Below are positions 37,308 through 50,356 of a DNA stretch of 64,000 bases, piece by piece; positions within the stretch are counted from its first letter, which is position 1; every line of letters begins with the position of its first letter. The DNA lies in contig OU612073.1 of the NCBI GenBank assembly GCA_914767715.1, positions 11,284,001-11,348,000 of the forward strand, read 5' to 3'. Below the pieces are notes generated by a model. It was not told the DNA's origin and made no database searches. It worked only from the letters and a program-made list of their open reading frames with translations. Position numbers and translations under genes: made by a program. Origin of the DNA: Membranipora membranacea. Its lineage: Eukaryota; Bryozoa; Gymnolaemata; Cheilostomatida; Membraniporidae.

Positions 37308-37465
37308 AGCTGTACGGCCGCTTGGATAAGCCAAGTCCAACCCGCCAGGATCAGGGTGCACAGGAGTCCCTGCTGGAGTTATGCAAAACTCTGTCAGTGA
37401 AGTTATCTTCACATTGTGACCATATATATATTTCAGTGAGTACAATATATACCTTTGTCACATAA
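37308..37465 (+). CDS. Possible terminal exon, unknown protein
   Basis: After an acceptor-like CCATATAG the frame reads ELYGRLDKPSPTRQD, then ESLLELCKTLSVKLSSH and DHIYIS, stopping at 37465. AATAAA follows at 37486. The residue composition looks coding and a polyadenylation signal is correctly placed. However, no upstream exon was joined to it, the junction would be phase 1, and the neighbouring fragment at 36312 ends in its own stop. I do not recognise the protein. Confidence 0.3.
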
Positions 37466-37485
37466 ATAATTAGCCTGTGATCCTC

Positions 37486-37491
37486 AATAAA
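37486..37491 (+). terminator. Candidate polyadenylation signal AATAAA
   Basis: Canonical hexamer 21 bases after the stop of the possible terminal exon at 37308-37465, followed by a T/G-rich stretch. Confidence 0.4.
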
Positions 37492-38854
37492 GTTTATTTA
37501 TAATGATTTTTATCGTCACTCGACTTATTTCCAATGTTTCCCAAGCTAAATTTATCCACATCAAGAAAAAAAACCAGTATCTATTGAGCTAAATAGTAAA
37601 TTAACTCATTGAATTTGATTGAACTCCAACTCTAGTCAGTGGTAGACACAAGCACTAACTTGAAAACAAAAATCATATCATAAATACAGTGTTTTATATG
37701 CTACAATGTTGTTTACTTTCTTGATGATCTATTGGGACAATGCAGCAGCAACAGCATTATGCTGATGTGCCCCATGACCGGACTCGATTACTCATTACTT
37801 TGACTTCGACTCTGATTACTCACTCACTGATACTGTTACTGATTACTGTTACTCCTTGCTCTGAGAAGAGAGTTAGCCTGGGCAAGCTAGGAGTGAAGTG
37901 TTGATCACGACACAACTCCACTCCAAAACCTGGGTCTTAGTGTTGTTATGTTGTGATAACTGTTTCTGCCCCTCAATGTCCACTGGCACAATCATTGGCT
38001 GTTGGTCATGCTGGTGGACTTGAGTAACATTCAAGCTTGCAAGTCTTACGATGAAAAACTCATGCAGATTGCAGAATTCAAATATAGTGTATTACCATCA
38101 AGGAGTAACTCCTTTTTATTATCATCCGCAGACTGCAAAACCGTTTTGCGCCTATTGTATTGAGTGTTGTAATCAGGGAGATTCTCCCTGTTGCAATGGA
38201 TGCCAAATCTATTGCATTGAAGGTAGCTTCTTTACAGAGAAATTAAAGTTATTCTAAATTTTCATTACACACCCAAAAGTAAACCTCAGCTGTAAAAAAA
38301 TGTTAGTAATATTTTTCATAAACCAGATCATGCCAACTCTGGGAGCTGTACCAAAAAGCCTCCACATCCGGTCCTCTGTATCCTTCAAGCAACTTTAGAA
38401 GTTTTTTTTTATACACTTTATTAGCTGTTCAGTACTTAAGGCCAATGAAAACATGCGTACATCGAAATTAAAAGTGTACTAATAATGGTGATTGCAAGAA
38501 AAAGGTTTAAACAAGTCTGGTCAGGTTTTCCAAAAACAAAACTAAAATTCATCGCATTTACATGGAGCTATAAAATAGTGATTTGCTTAGGAGAGCTGTT
38601 CTACTGACTAAAATGGGCTTGTCTGATAACCTGGCACTATGCCTGTTGATGGATTGCTTTTGTGGGATGTGGTGGTGTAGCCTGTGGTTCTCGTTAGACA
38701 GTACTTTAGAAACATAGCCACTTCATAATTTGCTCAACACGTCATTTATTCTTCGGATCTTAGATTTGTCGAGACGCTTGGTGTATTAAACAATAAGTCA
38801 GAGCAACCAGTGTAGGTCTACATGCTTTGTTAACATGATTTATTTTATAGGATC
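37492..38854. other. Intergenic region upstream of ALG3
   Basis: Contains a simple ACTGATTACT-type low-complexity patch at ~37785-37860 and a Cys-rich 68-codon open frame at 38051-38257. That frame shares a short nucleotide motif (CAAGGAGTAACTCC, where the other copy reads CAAGGAGTTACCCC) with 61328-61341 and is probably a dispersed-repeat remnant. A TATTTTATAG acceptor-like site just before the ALG3 ATG suggests a 5' UTR intron. Confidence 0.4.
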
Positions 38855-41800
38855 ATGGCGCCACCAGGAAAACTTCGGAAGCCACCAACTTCTCTAAAAA
38901 CATCCAAACATGAGACAGAGAGCGGACAATCAATGTGGGAGAAGTCAGCTAGATTTGCGAAGTCAGCAGCAATGAATCCAAGTGATGTTATGCCAGTCTT
39001 TGCATTGCTCATCATAGGAGAACTTCTACTGAATGTTTTCATTGTGAAGTTAAGAGGCTGTAAGTAAAACAATTGATTTTTAAAAGGAAAGATTAAAGTG
39101 ACAGTTCCACTAGGCCATGTTTGGTATGGTTTTAAAGATCTCAGGCTAAAAGTCATTAGGGCATATGAAATAAAACAGCCTGTGAACCTAATTTCAGTAA
39201 AACTGCTGCAAAGTCTGAAAATTGGGATCATAATGGATTATAGTGATTTATTGCCGCCCCCTGCCCACTATGATCCACTATGATCCTTGCTAAAATAATT
39301 GAAAAAAAAATAATTGCTATTTTCCACATTTTTCATTTTTTCCTTTGCCCTATGAACTCACAATATTTGATTTACTATAATATGTCCAATTTTCTAATAG
39401 GACTGACCGTTTAAAATAGTTTGTTCAGAAGATTCGATGCCTCAGTATTCACTTATAGTTATTGGCGTAGCTTAGCTGACCTTATGCATATTTTGTTATA
39501 TACATCAGATGTAGTATCCTGACGTTATTTTCCTTGTTGTGGAATGATGAGTGTCATGACATTTTTGTCTGATATTTTTAGATACAGAGATTGACTGGAT
39601 TGCATATATGCAAGAGGTAGAAGGCGTTGTTAACGGTACATACGATTATACTCAACTAAAGGGAGACACTGGTCCCTTAGTGTGAGTAAACTTTTTCAAA
39701 TTTATCTGCATGCCCTTTTTCTAATGTTCACTGGCTAAACTGCCACACTATATATAGCGCTGACTGTGTTTTGTGATGATGTCAGGCTGGACAATCTGGT
39801 TCTCCCCTCAAAATTCGAGTCACTCTCATTCCCACATTTAACTGAGTTATTGGCTTGGATACAGTTGTGTAAAAGTGTTTCCCCTGAAGCCTCAATTTTG
39901 GTTAGCGTAATTACATACCAAATTCTGCCAACTTGCAGTGTAGTCATGTAGTGACTATGTCTGATCATTCCATTTTCTACTTGCAGATATCCGGCTGGCT
40001 TCGTATACATATTTATGGCATTATACTATGTGACAGATTTGGGAGTGAATATAAAGCTAGCGCAGTATCTTTACATTGCATTCTATTTACTCACACTAGT
40101 ACTTGTTCTCAATATATACAGAAAAGTCGCAAAGGTTAGTCTACAGGTCTATATTCATCGACACTGATCATGCGATACATCATTGTACATATACCTTCGA
40201 TTTATAGAGAGTGAAACAATTTATATCGTCTAAGTATCTCCACAGGTAGTTCTATGTAATCACCTGAAAGGTTGAAGATATATTAGTAAATTTAATTCGG
40301 AAAAGCACTAGCTACTAGGGAATCTCGAAATCGGTTTAATATTTCCCAGTTGACAAAATACCAACAAAAGTGTGATACTTTTATGGGAACATCATGAAAT
40401 AGGAATGGTATTATGGAATTTCTGCATTGCGTTTTCAGCCTGGCACTGAATATATAGTGGACATAATTCTCCAGTTATGAAAGTAAGTCATGACTATAGT
40501 AACACACAAATCATGAATTCGAAAATTGATACATATATATATATATATATATATGTTGGTCTCTCTATTTTGTAGCTGCCTCCCTGGGCTCTGGTGTTTC
40601 TCTGTGCCTCCTATAGAATCCACTCAATATATGTGTTACGTCTCTTCAATGACCCTATAGCTATGATTCTATTATACGCTGCAATCAACTTCTTATTGTA
40701 TGATCAGTGGCTGCTTGGATGTATATTCTACAGGTAAGTCTTATTGATGATATGATTTATTCCTATCACTTATAGGGAGGTGTACGAAAAAACAGTGCAA
40801 CTTGTGTAGGTTTTATTCATGTACCGAAGGTGAACGTAACATGCTGCTCAAACCTTTTACCCGTGCTAAATTCAACTGTGATATTAAGGAACTAGTCACT
40901 CAACGCATTTTTAGAACTGCAGCAGATTTTTATAGAGACCCAGATCATATTTTAAACCACTGTTATGTGAGCCATAGGAATTATTTAATTCGTAGCAAAT
41001 CACGAACTGTACGCTTTTTTAACAGCTTTGTGCTGAACAGTATTCGCATTTTAAATGACGCAGCCTTCATGCCACACTAGTTTTACCTCATCATTGATGT
41101 TGTGTAACCAATAAATCTTATCTTAGACGTCTTAGATCTTAGAAAAAAAAAAAACCATAGAAAGAAGCCAATCCTAAATTTAGTTAACCATCCATGCTGA
41201 AGACAGTGAAACTTCTTCCAAGGTTCCCTTCATCTCATGATTTGTGTCCACACTGACATTGAAATTACACTACAATAATTTGAGTCTAGTCTATCTATAG
41301 CAATAATATATCGCATGATCCGTTTGATTGAAGGCAGCACTCCTCATAGATGTTTGACATCAACTCTGGCAGGCATCCTTATGATTTTTAATGAATTTTT
41401 CCACCGTTTACAAAGAGTTCCGGCTCATGTTGGAATGTGGTGGCCATCATTTGAGATCCACTGTGTACTTCTTTATTGGAAACTGTATAACTTAGAATTT
41501 TTTTTGTGCTTGTCTTACCATACTATGGATAAGCCTATAATTTTCTCTTGATGGTTTGGCCTGATAATCACTGCTTTCATTCTGGATCCTTTTTCTAAAG
41601 TAATATTTCCTTTCTGTTCGTTAGCCTGGGTGTCTCAGTCAAGATGAACATACTGTTATTTGCGCCTGGATTACTAGTCCTGCTTCTGAGAAGACATGGA
41701 GTTATTAAAACTATAGGATTACTCAGCGTCTGTGCTCTTATGCAGGTTAGTGGAACAGAAAGCTCATAATTAAATTACAAGAGACTTGCATTTTGAGTCT

Positions 41801-44522
41801 GCTCTATTATTAGATTTAAATTTGAAATTCTAGGATAGATTGAAGCTTTTTCATGTATGACATTTGTGCGAGCATCCCTCTGTGGGACAGGGTGTAACGT
41901 TTGTTAATGTTGAAAGCATTCTTCACATCAAATTTCTATGAAGTTTCGATATGTACCACATAGTAATTGAAAGTTAATTTCTGTCAATGCCTTTGTATTG
42001 TCTCAGCTTTAATTTTTTTATCACAACACTTACTTGTTATATGGTAGCTTCATGTAAACCTTGCCTCCACTGAAATGAGTAGAGGTGCCGAATTGATTTG
42101 ACATCTGGCATTGTTTCATCCTCATGTCGTGGTTTCACAACTTTTTTTTCGAGCTATGTTCTTATTTCTCTCTCTCAGGTTGTGCTAGGCGCTCCTTTCC
42201 TGATAGACAATCCTGCTGGATACATGATCGGAGCTTTCAATCTCGGTCGCCAGTTTATGTTCAAGTGGACTGTCAACTGGAGATTCTTGCCGGTAACTTC
42301 TGTATTTATTTTCCTCACACATTAACTTCATCCGTTAGGCAGTAACGAGATAGATCATGTATGATCCATCTTGCCTGCATCTGGAGTTGTTACCCCTTCA
42401 GAGCACCATCAGCAACCTGAAACAAAGCAAAATTCTTCAAACTTGATGTAGTTAAGGGCTGGGCAACCAACCTCCCACATCTTGAACTTATGCATCGCAG
42501 ACTTGTTTAATGTTAAACCACTGTTTTGCACTACAATATAATTGATCCCTAACCTCCGTATGAGGACTAAAAGTAACTGTTTGAACATGTCAGATGTTAG
42601 AAAACTGCAGCATACCTATCTGCCCACTCAGGGCACTTATGTAGTTTGGAGTTGTTTATCCATTCCTGCCATTCCATTCCTGCTGATAAGACAACTCAGA
42701 GATACCATTAGACGCGGAATTGATCAATGTGTTGTTTGTTGTTTCTTTCTATTTGTACACAGTGTGGTAGCAATTGTGACCATGCCAAAAAGGAATTTGG
42801 TGTCGATACATACTGTGTCTTTATAAACTTTTGAACCAATTTGCTTTCATTTAACAGGAGACAGTATTCAGCGCGAGGTTTTTCCATGTGACATTATTGC
42901 TGGCACACTTGTCCACTCTTGTCATGTTCTATCAGTCATCATGGTCTAAACTGTTCAGCCTAACTGATCTATTCAACAGCAGAGATGATCAAAACACACC
43001 TATACCTGCTAATGGTGAGTATCGATTTTATCTAGTTTTAATTGTGTATACCCTCATGTTCAATTTCAGGTGCAGAATATTCAATATACACAATTTTGAA
43101 TAGGTCTCAATCATACAGATACATTAATGGGTTATTCTAGTTAACCTGCTTAAAATCTGCCTCGGTAGTTGCATTCTATTGTCAATCAGAGTTGATAAGT
43201 GAATGCCACTACCTGCAGCGCTAGCAGTCTTAGTCTTGTTTTAAGATTAATCTATCTTGATTCGTGGAAAAATGTATCCTCCACAATGTTTAACTGAAGA
43301 GGTAGACATCGAATTTCCATGTTTGTATTTAATTATCATTATTTTAGTCTGGCAAGCCAGAACATCATCTCAGCAACATCTTCTAACACACCTTAGAGAA
43401 GTGAATATTAGCTAGAGTTAAGTTCAGCTAGTTTTTGGGTGACCTAATGTCAGCTAGAATAATATTTTGGCTAGCCGAGGCGGTTTTAAATGTTAGCTAT
43501 TTTCACCTGTACGAAAAGGCAAACTTTTCCACCCGGGAATACTTTACTCCTCTATGGTATCTGCTATCTTTTCTCGTCAACTTCCAAAGTGTTTCACAAT
43601 GTTAACTCTGTTTAATCTGTTTCAGACATAGTGCGGACGATGTTTGCGTGTAATTTCGTCGGAATGTGCTTTAGCAGATCATTACACTATCAGTTTTATG
43701 TGTGGTATTTTCATACTCTTCACTATCTACTCTGGGACATCTCTATGCCCACAGTTTATAGGTATGTTCACTTCATCATAATAGTAATTGCAAATTGTGG
43801 CCAACATAAACTTCTGAACAAACAACAGGCAAAGCAAGGCCATTTGTGAGCAGGGGAATATTAAATATAAGCATATCCTTGAGCACTTAAATTTATATGC
43901 TGTGAGGAGAGATTAAAGCTGTTTCTTAGTTTTGATGGCCAGCCTATCTTGACTCTCTTCTCCATCCAGTCCTATCAAAAAAACTTTGAACACTAGAGCT
44001 GTTATTTTCGCATAATTGGTCATATACGTCTTAGTTTATCGTCTACGTCTTAGGTCATAGATTTCAGAAGTTGTCCCCTCTTTGAACATGGAACAAACAA
44101 ATGCTTGAAAATTGTAACCAGTTTTCAAGTTTGATCATTTTACCTGTATTATGAGTTGCTCCTCCTTCCTAAAACCGATAAGCAGAAGAAAAAGATGTGA
44201 CAACTTCTAGGTTAGCATGAAACAACATAATATGCCACCAAATCTGTTCCTACATGATCTACACTGTTGCCTGTTTTCCGGCTCACATGGAGATTGCCTT
44301 TATGTAATGTTATGTGCTTATATTTATATATATATATATGTATTTATTAATTTTATTTTGTGATATAGGTTACTTATTCTTGGGGCAATCGAGATGTGCT
44401 GGAACACATATCCCTCTACAATATACAGCAGTGGAATGCTCCACTTCTGTCACGCTTGTATGCTACTTGGTCTCTTTCTAACGAAGCCAACACCAGAAAG
44501 GTCTGGAGAGAAGAAAGAGTGA
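38855..44522 (+). CDS. ALG3: Dol-P-Man:Man5GlcNAc2-PP-Dol alpha-1,3-mannosyltransferase
   Basis: Nine exons: 38855-39059, 39582-39681, 39987-40134, 40576-40733, 41625-41745, 42179-42292, 42858-43014, 43626-43761 and 44369-44522. Phases are consistent, giving 430 aa (human ALG3 is 438). It is a GT58-family, multi-pass ER membrane enzyme that adds the first lumenal mannose, from dolichol-phosphate mannose, to the lipid-linked N-glycan precursor. Visible signatures: [13 protein letters not shown] (residues ~71-83, first lumenal loop), [55 protein letters not shown]...WTVNWRFLP and [24 protein letters not shown] short basic C-terminus ends EKKE. The start at 38855 lies in a hydrophilic basic N-terminus, as expected. 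No disabling changes are seen. Introns are 305-891 bp. Confidence 0.96.
40530..40553. repeat. (TA)n microsatellite in ALG3 intron 3
   Basis: About twelve TA units shortly before the acceptor of exon 4. Confidence 0.85.
40780..41153 (+). mobile_element. Probable truncated retroelement with poly-A end in ALG3 intron
   Basis: A 92-codon frame (40802-41080) reads [17 protein letters not shown], later [21 protein letters not shown], then stops. It is followed by ACCAATAAATCTTATCTTAG and a 12-A run at ~41142-41153. A basic, Asn/Phe-rich terminal segment, a short UTR with AATAAA and poly-A is what a 5'-truncated LINE insertion leaves. No reverse transcriptase core is present, so the assignment rests on structure only. 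Confidence 0.5.
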
Positions 44523-45816
44523 AGAGGTGTGTAGTCCTTTTGCTTATCCCCGAAGACAATTATACCTACAAACCTGAAAACTCAAATATTTTTGCTTAGA
44601 CTTTATTGCATGGAGTTATTAGTTCTGTTTATTATCTTTATTTGATAAGGAACATATAGGTGCTTAAGTTCTATTTGTAGATAACAGTATGTGAAGTGTT
44701 TTGGTAAAATAACCGTCTAGTCTTGTTTTATTGTCTGGAAATTTTCTTACAGCTGACATTTCTAATGAAACTCTCACACTTTTTTGCCAGGGCGATAATC
44801 ATAGTGGAACCATTGTAATTTTTCTGATTCAGAGGTCAGTTTTGTCGAATATCCTCCTCCGTCAATCAACCAGCATGTTAGACATCATAAAACTCTCATC
44901 TAGCATAACATGATCAACTATGATGTACCGTGCAATACTTTATGCAATCATCCATAGAACCCCAATAGCTTTTGATAGAAGTGCTTTACGCTTTGTTACA
45001 ATTATATTTTATGCTGTCGTCACTGGTCAACCATGTGACAGCAGCCGATATTAAAATATTGATATCACAAAATATAATCAAGCTTTGTCGCAATCCTAAC
45101 ATGCATAGTGAATTCGTAGATTGAAAACAAAGAATTTAATTTCCGCTGACCAACATACCACTCCTTATCAGGTGTCACTGCAGGCTGCCGGCAGCAGGAT
45201 GTTTTCCTAAATGTTTTAATCATGTTTAGGTTACGCGATGATTGGATTCTGTTGTTGAACTAAGAATGCTTTGTTTTCACTACTGCTGGTTCAGATAATT
45301 AGTGTATACAATTATAGTAAAGTAGCTTATCAGCGAAGACTTTCAAAGTTCATGCGCCTAATTGTCTTGGGCTTGAACAGCAAAATATTCATCAGGAACT
45401 GCAAATCGTATTCTTAGAATTGTAGTGTTTACTTGTATTTAAATCTCATAAGGGTAAGATGTGGACAACGAGTTGGGTATACAAAAATTATTCAAAAATA
45501 ACTACCATATCCTTTTTGTCCGCATAATGAGGCAGCTGCAATGATTCATAGAAGCAAATTATACAGCATCGAGTTATCATATGCATAGAACATACAAAAA
45601 AATGAAGCTATGCGCACACAAGCAACAAGTCTTGAAGAATTTCAGCTCTCCGTAGTTATTTTGCAGCTAGTACCTAACTCTTCCAACAGAAAAAGGCTTT
45701 AGTTTATCAAATATTCGCCAAAACTTGTGAACTCTATTGCAAGTGAAATATTTACAGTGTCTATTATATAGGACATGTGCTAGCATGCATGTATATACGT
45801 CAAAGTTACATAACTT
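44523..45816. other. Convergent intergenic region
   Basis: Lies between the ALG3 stop (+) and the end of the disordered-protein gene (-) and presumably holds both 3' UTRs. I see no further exon, RNA gene or mobile element. Confidence 0.4.
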
Positions 45817-48800
45817 CTACCCATAGGCAGGTTTCACGTTAGTCAGCCTATAGTTTCTTGTCAGCGGCAGCGATATTGGTACTGTAGGTATGGTGTGCTC
45901 AGATTTGGCAGCGTTTTGCTGAGACCTGAAATCAAAACAAACAACCTGTTATTTTATATGCAACAAAAGATTTTGACAAATTGTGCATTTGTGAATTGAT
46001 TATTAAACTTCTTAAAAATAACAACGATTATTTCCTCATTAATAGTCTGCGCTATTGAAATAAGTCGTTCATGCTGACGTTATATTTCAGGCAGGGGGTA
46101 AAAGTTCTCACGTCTTTGCAATGCTGACACAATTAGCAATATTAGACCGTAGTTTGGTTGAATACTACTAAAATAATAATGAATTGATAGATTAATACTG
46201 GTTCATGAGCATGGAAAACAACACATGAGAAAGGTTTTGTTGAGAAGTCAAATGCAAAGCGTTATGATAACTTAAAACTGTTTGCACATGTATCGGTACT
46301 ATCTATTTCAAAGTAACGTTTCTGTTATTTTGTTTATCTTGCAGTCTTGCATGTTGTGCAAGCCTAAATTCTGACGTCAAATGTAATCCGTTCTCTTCAA
46401 TGGCAAATTATGAGCACTATCTTTTCCATGTGGAAAATTGAAGGTGAGAAATGAGCCACACACTTCAAATTTCCTCAATTTGAGGTCTGTCTGACATTCA
46501 ATTTCCTTTCAATGGCTAAACATTGATTTCTCGCATACCATCGAGAAAAATTTTAGTACTGAGAAATTGTACTAGTATGTGTTTGTTAGCCTTACTGTGA
46601 GGTATGCCATTTTTTATTTTTCAGTATCAGAACCTTTCGGACTTACCCAAGAGGGTGGTGAACAATGAAGCCATCTCGTGGGGTGTTCATTGCGTTGTGG
46701 AATGGCACCATGCTGCCGTTTGCTGCTTGGAATGCATGTAATGCAGGCATAGGAGCTATTTTAGGGACCCTGTAGGGTTTCTTAGGCCTCAAAGTCAAAT
46801 CGATCTTGGCTTTCTCGTAAGAGTTGTATATGCTACTGGATTGCTTATCCATAAAGTTTAATTTCTCTTTGCGAACCAAGTCCTGGGATAAGCCATGGCT
46901 TGCAATGGATGCGTTCCTGTTCCACTTTTTCACAGCTACAGGTGATCGCTTCTGTTCCTTCCTCTTTCGAGCATGTGGATTGCCGATCTCATTGTATTTA
47001 GAGCACCTAATTGTTACTTTCCTTCTTGATTCTCCAGATTCGAGCAGGGTCTCCAGTGACATATGTAGGGTGTTTCGTACTGAAGTCAGTTCTGAGTTGT
47101 AGCTCGTTGATACCTCAGGCTGACTGGCGGGGTATAAAGAGTCATATGAGGAGTAGTAGGATGGTGCCGGGTATCTCAGCTGAGGAAATCCTCCATTGGA
47201 GAGGTTTGAATGAGGTGTACTGCGGCTTGAGCTTGGGGTTTGTGGTGTGGCTATTCTGTTTGCTTGGTTCAAGCTGCAATCGATACAAGAGAAATTGTGC
47301 TCGGTATGCAAGTATAATAACGAATGGTATGTCAAAAGAAAAATCTACAATACTGAATTTGCACTGCCCCTTGACTTGATGAAAGTCACAGCTGCTAACT
47401 GGAAATTTGGTGATCCTGTTGCAAGTTTTCTAACCATTGATATCCCAGAATGCATTTCCCTTTCATAGACCCAACCTGATCAGATCAACTCTTGAAATTT
47501 TCCCACATGCTAATTCTGGACTTTGTTTACTATGTGTGTGTGTAATTGTTCAAGAGACAAAAATAGAGACCATACCTCTGATGTAGACACATCAATGTTT
47601 GAAAAGACACTGACAGATCTTAGATGTTAACTTAAACAAACGCAGTCCCATCACGCTTCTTGGACTAATCAGTTTTACCCTTGAAGAGTAGATTATTCTC
47701 AGGAGGTCATTTTTCACAGACTGCAGGTTGTTAATAAATCCATGGCTAACTAAACTACACCCAAACTAGCTCATTTTAACTTTGATTCTAATACTGCTGC
47801 CACCTTTTCACACATTTCCCTGACTGGCAACAGTAGTGCAAGATTAGTTTGCTCATCTGGATAGCTCTTTATTCTTAGTTGAATTGATGGTATTACCAGT
47901 TTGCAACTTACCTGTTGATCACATTGACGAATGTTTCGTCTCTATCCATACTCTCTGGTGGTTTGCTGAGACCCTGGTTGGTCCCTGTAGCTAGTGGAGG
48001 TAGATATACTTTCTCTGCTGACGGAGGTACAGAAGGTCGGAGGTCATAGAGACAGCGCTGACAGCATTTCTTCTGTTTGAGTTTGGTCGGTTTCTTGTTG
48101 GCTAAGTTCCGTGGTTTTCTGCTGCTGTTGACACTACTCAGACTAGGCGTCGAGTAAGAAAACTGCTTGGACTTCAAGAAAAAGAAACCAAGAGTCTGTC
48201 GTTAGGATTGCAATCTTTTCAGTGTACTTTAACTACAACCACACTTCAAATACAAGATGGCAATGTTAATTTTAATTTTGCTGTCAATGTCGAAGAATTT
48301 TTAATTTGAAATTCACAGGCTCAATAAACCAATAAGATTGTCATTTATATGACCGGGTTTGACATCCTATGAAGTTCTTATTGAATTTTGATTGAATTAG
48401 CTTTATTTGCACATGGCTGATAAAACCTTCCAAGGACTCGCATTACTTTTGTTTGTTGGTTTTAATCATGATTAAATTTCACTAAAATTAACTTAAGTAT
48501 ACTTTGCCATGCTCGAACCCGCCACACGCGTTGATTTATCGCTTATTTACCTCTTCCAAGTTAGAAATCTCGACCATACTGCTACTGAATAGTTTCGGCA
48601 GCATCATGTTGCCTATTTATGTTCCTATTTTAGCTTATGCTGCCATCAAATAGTGTTTACCAATCTTGTTCAGCTCAGCCGCTCAAATAAACTGACAGAC
48701 CAAAATGTCACGTTTAGCTTTATCGGGATTATTGTATGATGTTTTGTGGTAATAATAAAGCTTTGATACTATAGGCTGGCAAGTGGCAAGTCTGTTCAAT

Positions 48801-50356
48801 CCAAACAGCATTATTTGAATTTTTCTTTGAATAACTCAGGCAGCAATTTAATATTCAGCGTGTTTATGTAAGCGTAGCATTTAAATTGATTTTTTGTTTT
48901 GAGCATTTTAATTAGCTTTAGAGACCTGGGAATCAACAGTGCAACAATATTTTCTACCTAAGCGGAAATCTGTTGTGTGATGGGGTTGAAAATCACCTAT
49001 AAGTAGAAGGAAACCTTATAGAATTCTCATTAGATAAATTGGATTATCCTTTATTTGCTCTCATGGGGGGGCTTTCTATAATTAGCCTGAATCCTTTTCA
49101 GGTCAAGACATTTTGCTCATTCTGCGAGATACAACACCTAAAAAAATAAAGCAAATATACTGCATCATCTTGTTGTATCTTCTCACCGAGTTCTATTGCT
49201 AGGTCTAGTTACTCAATAACAACTCGTGCGCTGGTAAGTTTTCCTTTTGATAGGTGCATTTTATTTTACCAACTCTTTTGTCAAGGTCAAAATACAGGAT
49301 ATTTCATCCTGGTTCAGGGGGTCTGTCGTGTCCCAGATTAACGGTATTTGGCTAACCCCAAAAACTATTTTAGCAATTGAATTGTGCAGTGAAATGCCAA
49401 TCACAACCATAAAAACATGGTGACTATCATATTATTATTATTAGTCATATTCAATTATCGCAGTGTATGACGTGTTACTCATTAAAATTTGACATAAATT
49501 TTAGTTGTGAATTCAGTTTAAGTGTGTTCAGACAAATAGAAGCAATGCAGGGGTCTACCTCATGGTTTCTGCAGGATTTAAACTCAGCAGGTGAATTCCA
49601 TTCCGCTTCATCAAATTTAATTTAACCCAAATGAATGTGTACGTAATACGGTAATTGATTAATTTTGTTTTAACATGCATTATGAGTTTGAACAGTATTC
49701 CATTTTTAAAATTGCTAGACATACAGTCTGCAGGCTGAATGGTGTATGGTACCTCGCCACATTCATCTCTGTAATATTTTTATTACGTATTTGTAGCTTT
49801 GCTTTATCGTTTCCTTGAGGGAGCATGAAACTTGATTGGCTCGGCAAGAGTATTACTTCTCAAATTGTTGATTTTAACGCCAAAAAGATTATGCGTTACG
49901 TGCCTAAGGCCAGCCTAGGAACTCAATGAAGGTTGCCGAATTACTTTTGTGATCATTTTAATTACAAAGAAGTGTCGTAGTATCTCTAATCAACATACAT
50001 TATATCAAATACCTTATATCAGTACTAGAAATGAAACACCAAATTTTCACTTTTTGAGGTGAAATTGTCAGGCAATAGAAACAGTGTCCCACAATGCAAC
50101 AGATTACCAGCTAAACAGAATAGCAGCTAAAATTTTACATATAATTTGTCTCTAGTTTTAGGAAAGTTTAGGCATTTCCTAAAATCTTTTCACACAGCCA
50201 TCTACTTGCAATTTAGTTCACAGCTTTACACTGAAACGTACATACCGAGATTATTAGTTTAGCAAGGTTGATATTCCAAAAATATGTCTCTTGACGTTGG
50301 TAAGTTATACTTACATTTGTTACTGCTAGAACAGTGTTTTCCCGGATTGTCTCCAT
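45817..50356 (-). CDS. Basic, largely disordered protein of unknown function
   Basis: Four exons in transcript order: 50356-50315, 48171-47912, 47273-46647 and 45925-45817. Phases fit (0, 2, 2) and the product is ~345 aa. The first exon encodes METIRENTVLAVTN. Exon 2 is Lys/Ser/Pro-rich with KKCCQRCLYDLRPS. Exon 3 starts SLNQANRIATPQTPSSS and contains YPAPSYYSSYDSLYP, then RKVTIRCSKYNEIG, ARKRKEQKRSP and RPKKPYRVPKIAPMP. Exon 4 ends NYRLTNVKPAYG. There is no signal peptide, membrane segment or recognised domain. Clusters of basic residues and Tyr/Ser/Pro low complexity suggest an intrinsically disordered nuclear, cytoskeletal or ciliary protein, but this is a guess. Exon 3/4 joining relies on a GG|GTAAGT donor that restores a 35-codon frame. 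The 2.1-kb first intron (48172-50314) holds nothing recognisable. Confidence 0.65.

Noticed and set aside
42542-42826. 94-codon frame in an ALG3 intron as a nested gene
   Set aside because: Lies wholly within an intron that splices cleanly, with no recognisable domain or promoter.
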